NCBI GenBank assembly: GCA_046756445.1
Contig: JBHHWI010000081.1
Coordinates: 1 to 13,922, forward strand
Direction: 5' to 3'
Source of the DNA: JACZWL01 sp046756445
GTDB taxonomy: Bacteria > Pseudomonadota > Gammaproteobacteria > Steroidobacterales > Woeseiaceae
Length of the DNA stretch: 13,922 nucleotides
Shown piece after piece: positions 13,801-13,922 of the stretch. How positions within the stretch are numbered: the stretch's first letter is position 1; each line of letters begins with the position of its first letter. A program made the position numbers and the translations under genes. The notes beneath the pieces are model-generated. The model saw only the letters and a program-made list of their open reading frames with translations. It was not told where the DNA came from and made no database searches.

Positions 13801-13922
13801 CGTCGTCGATGCCCGGGTGAACGATCAGGGCCCCTTCAGTTTCGCGCTGGATACCGGCTCGAGCAGCACCGTTGTTTTCGACGAGCTTCGTAACGATCTC
13901 GGGCTCGAGTCCGTTCCGGGAA
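10832..13922 (+). CDS. Secreted M16 (insulinase/pitrilysin) zinc metallopeptidase; reading frame lacks a stop and continues into the next gene
   Basis: A Sec signal peptide (CPIFLVLALLVF then PAAASD, residues 8-25) leads into a two-domain M16 peptidase. The inverted zinc motif HLFEH is at residues 75-79 and the third ligand is Glu157 (QNEKRQ), so the first half is catalytic. The second half (about 470-910, FERGNLSNGLELIV onward) lacks the motif, as is normal. It would degrade peptides in the periplasm. The start is ATG at 10832 with GAAAGG 7 nt upstream; it is divergent from pip. The family-like sequence ends near residue 912 (HLDADGNLLES, about 13567), but no stop follows. The frame crosses an Arg-rich linker (913-948) encoded by a palindromic repeat, then enters a lipoprotein at residue 949 and is still open at the window end (1030 codons). 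Stop loss, a 1-base indel or an assembly error are all possible. Confidence 0.9.
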   Translation, partial: MTIPRMTCPIFLVLALLVFDPAAASDIEIGYSEFTLDNGLRLIVHEDHKAPIVAVNLWYHVGSKNERPGKTGFAHLFEHLMFNGSENYDDEYFKPFELVGATDMNGTTNFDRTNYFQNVPKTALDMALWMESDRMGHLLGAVTQEKLDEQRGVVQNEKRQGDNQPYGKVYYRILEGVFPVGHPYSWSTIGSMEDLDAASLEDVHEWFQTYYGPNNAVIVVAGDVNPQVVRGKVEEYFGDIPPGPPIAKPRTWIVRLDADKYETMQDRVPQARVYKVWGGPNFVSEDADLLDLAESVLAGDKNSRLYKRLVYEDQTATSVSASLYAGEIGGFFSIQATVQPGGDIEAVRQAIDEELRRFLDEGMTRDELARVKAQRKSGFVRGVERIGGFGGKSDVLATNAIYAGDPGFYKTSLDRFEAATPEAINAAADRWLRAGSYQLDVLPFPELAAAAQGADRSAVPVTNTFPEVGFAEFERGNLSNGLELIVATRASIPVVNLRMQFDAGYASDQFGEPGTSSLAMAMLDEGTTSRNALEINEELARLGASMGAGSGIDSSFVVLSALKENLDASLELYADIVLNPVFPQNELDRLRKATLARIKQEKTQPIGIAIRVVPALMYGKGHAYSLPLTGSGTEESVNRISRDSLVDYHRTWFRPNNATMIVVGDTTMEVIKPKLEKLFKRWETGNVPTKNIAKVDLPDKERIYIIDRPGAVQSIIFAANVAPPTGQGNEIAIETMNEIIGGSFTSRINMNLREDKHWAYGARSVLLSTRGQRPFIAYAPVQTDKTMESMAEIERELTEYLSDNPATDDELAKVKDNNTLSLPGRWETANAVLADIGEIVTYDLPDDYWDTYADSVRDLSLDQIAEAGDAVIKPDNLVWVVVGDREQIEPRIRELEFGEIIHLDADGNLLESTASNSVGEGPRGVRPRFPEPCRGRIRPVRWSELKARMQISPKILLLATVLVLSGCAGTLDRDGALAIAPYRVIDDGRIVVDARVNDQGPFSFALDTGSSSTVVFDELRNDLGLESVPG
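13592..13616 (+). repeat. GC-rich hairpin repeat at the M16/lipoprotein junction
   Basis: GGACCCC (13592-13598) and GGGGTCC (13601-13607) form a perfect 7-bp stem with a 2-nt loop, followed by GTCCGTCCCCGAT (13604-13616). That 13-mer also occurs at 2180-2192. Such elements normally sit between genes, so its presence inside an open reading frame suggests this is really intergenic DNA, and that the reading through it is secondary. Confidence 0.5.
13666..13670 (+). promoter_or_regulatory. Ribosome binding site of the downstream lipoprotein gene
   Basis: GAAGG lies 5 nt before the ATG at 13676. It indicates that the lipoprotein is initiated independently even though the M16 frame runs into it without a stop. 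A TGA in a different frame (13665-13667) overlaps this site. Confidence 0.55.
13676..13922 (+). CDS. Retropepsin-like aspartyl protease lipoprotein (5' part only)
   Basis: Only the first 82 residues are in the window. They begin with a lipoprotein signal peptide: basic start (MQISPK), hydrophobic core (ILLLATVLV) and lipobox LSGC at residues 16-19, so Cys19 would be lipidated. A beta-rich stretch follows, and PFSFALDTGSSSTVVFDE (residues 53-70) carries the aspartic protease D-T-G motif at 59-61, typical of the single-domain retropepsin-like family. It would act as a membrane-anchored periplasmic peptidase, next to the M16 metallopeptidase. The ATG at 13676 has GAAGG 5 nt upstream. The upstream M16 frame is in phase with it, so a fused protein could also be made; internal lipidation would then be lost. 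The rest of the gene lies beyond 13922. Confidence 0.75.
   Translation, partial: MQISPKILLLATVLVLSGCAGTLDRDGALAIAPYRVIDDGRIVVDARVNDQGPFSFALDTGSSSTVVFDELRNDLGLESVPG

Noticed and set aside
1..13922. CRISPR arrays, tRNA or rRNA genes, prophage or integrase genes
   Set aside because: No regularly spaced direct repeats, cloverleaf sequences, rRNA segments or phage/integrase proteins were seen on either strand.

Overview
This is a GC-rich, gene-dense chromosomal window with no phage, CRISPR, rRNA or tRNA signal. The gene set suggests a proteobacterium, probably a gammaproteobacterium from a marine or sediment lineage. That rests on three things: an ECF sigma operon with a DUF6249-type membrane protein, a KorAB 2-oxoacid:ferredoxin oxidoreductase with a GltD-like partner, and a long two-domain periplasmic M16 peptidase. 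The lineage is an inference, because no phylogenetic marker is present.

Layout. Positions 1-580 hold the 3' remnant of an unrecognised gene, cut by a roughly 270-bp MITE-like palindromic element flanked by TA dinucleotides. The element's right end lies 3 bp from the stop codon of the next gene. Positions 584-1854 (minus strand) are a three-gene operon: DUF6249-like membrane protein, ECF sigma factor, and a small two-helix membrane protein that is probably its anti-sigma factor. After a 348-bp intergenic stretch with an AT-rich promoter-like zone and GC-rich repeats comes a Tat-exported, epimerase-like SDR protein (2203-3321).

Positions 3497-8275 (minus strand) form a likely operon in the order korC-like, korA, korB. 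It encodes an NAD(P)H/ferredoxin flavoprotein, a fused gamma-alpha subunit and a beta subunit of a thiamine-diphosphate 2-oxoacid:ferredoxin oxidoreductase. Together they could interconvert 2-oxoglutarate + CoA with succinyl-CoA + CO2 and pass electrons between ferredoxin and NAD(P)H. Upstream are a prolyl aminopeptidase and a dihydroorotase with almost no spacing between them (8410-10730, minus strand).

A divergent intergenic region of about 100 bp with an 18-bp palindrome separates these from a plus-strand secreted M16 zinc metallopeptidase starting at 10832. That reading frame has no stop codon. It runs through a GC-rich palindromic repeat straight into a downstream lipoprotein with a retropepsin-like DTGS motif, which has its own ribosome binding site and start at 13676, and it is still open at the window end. 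This stop-less junction and the MITE-like element are the most unusual signals here. I did not find a clearly new defence or mobile system.
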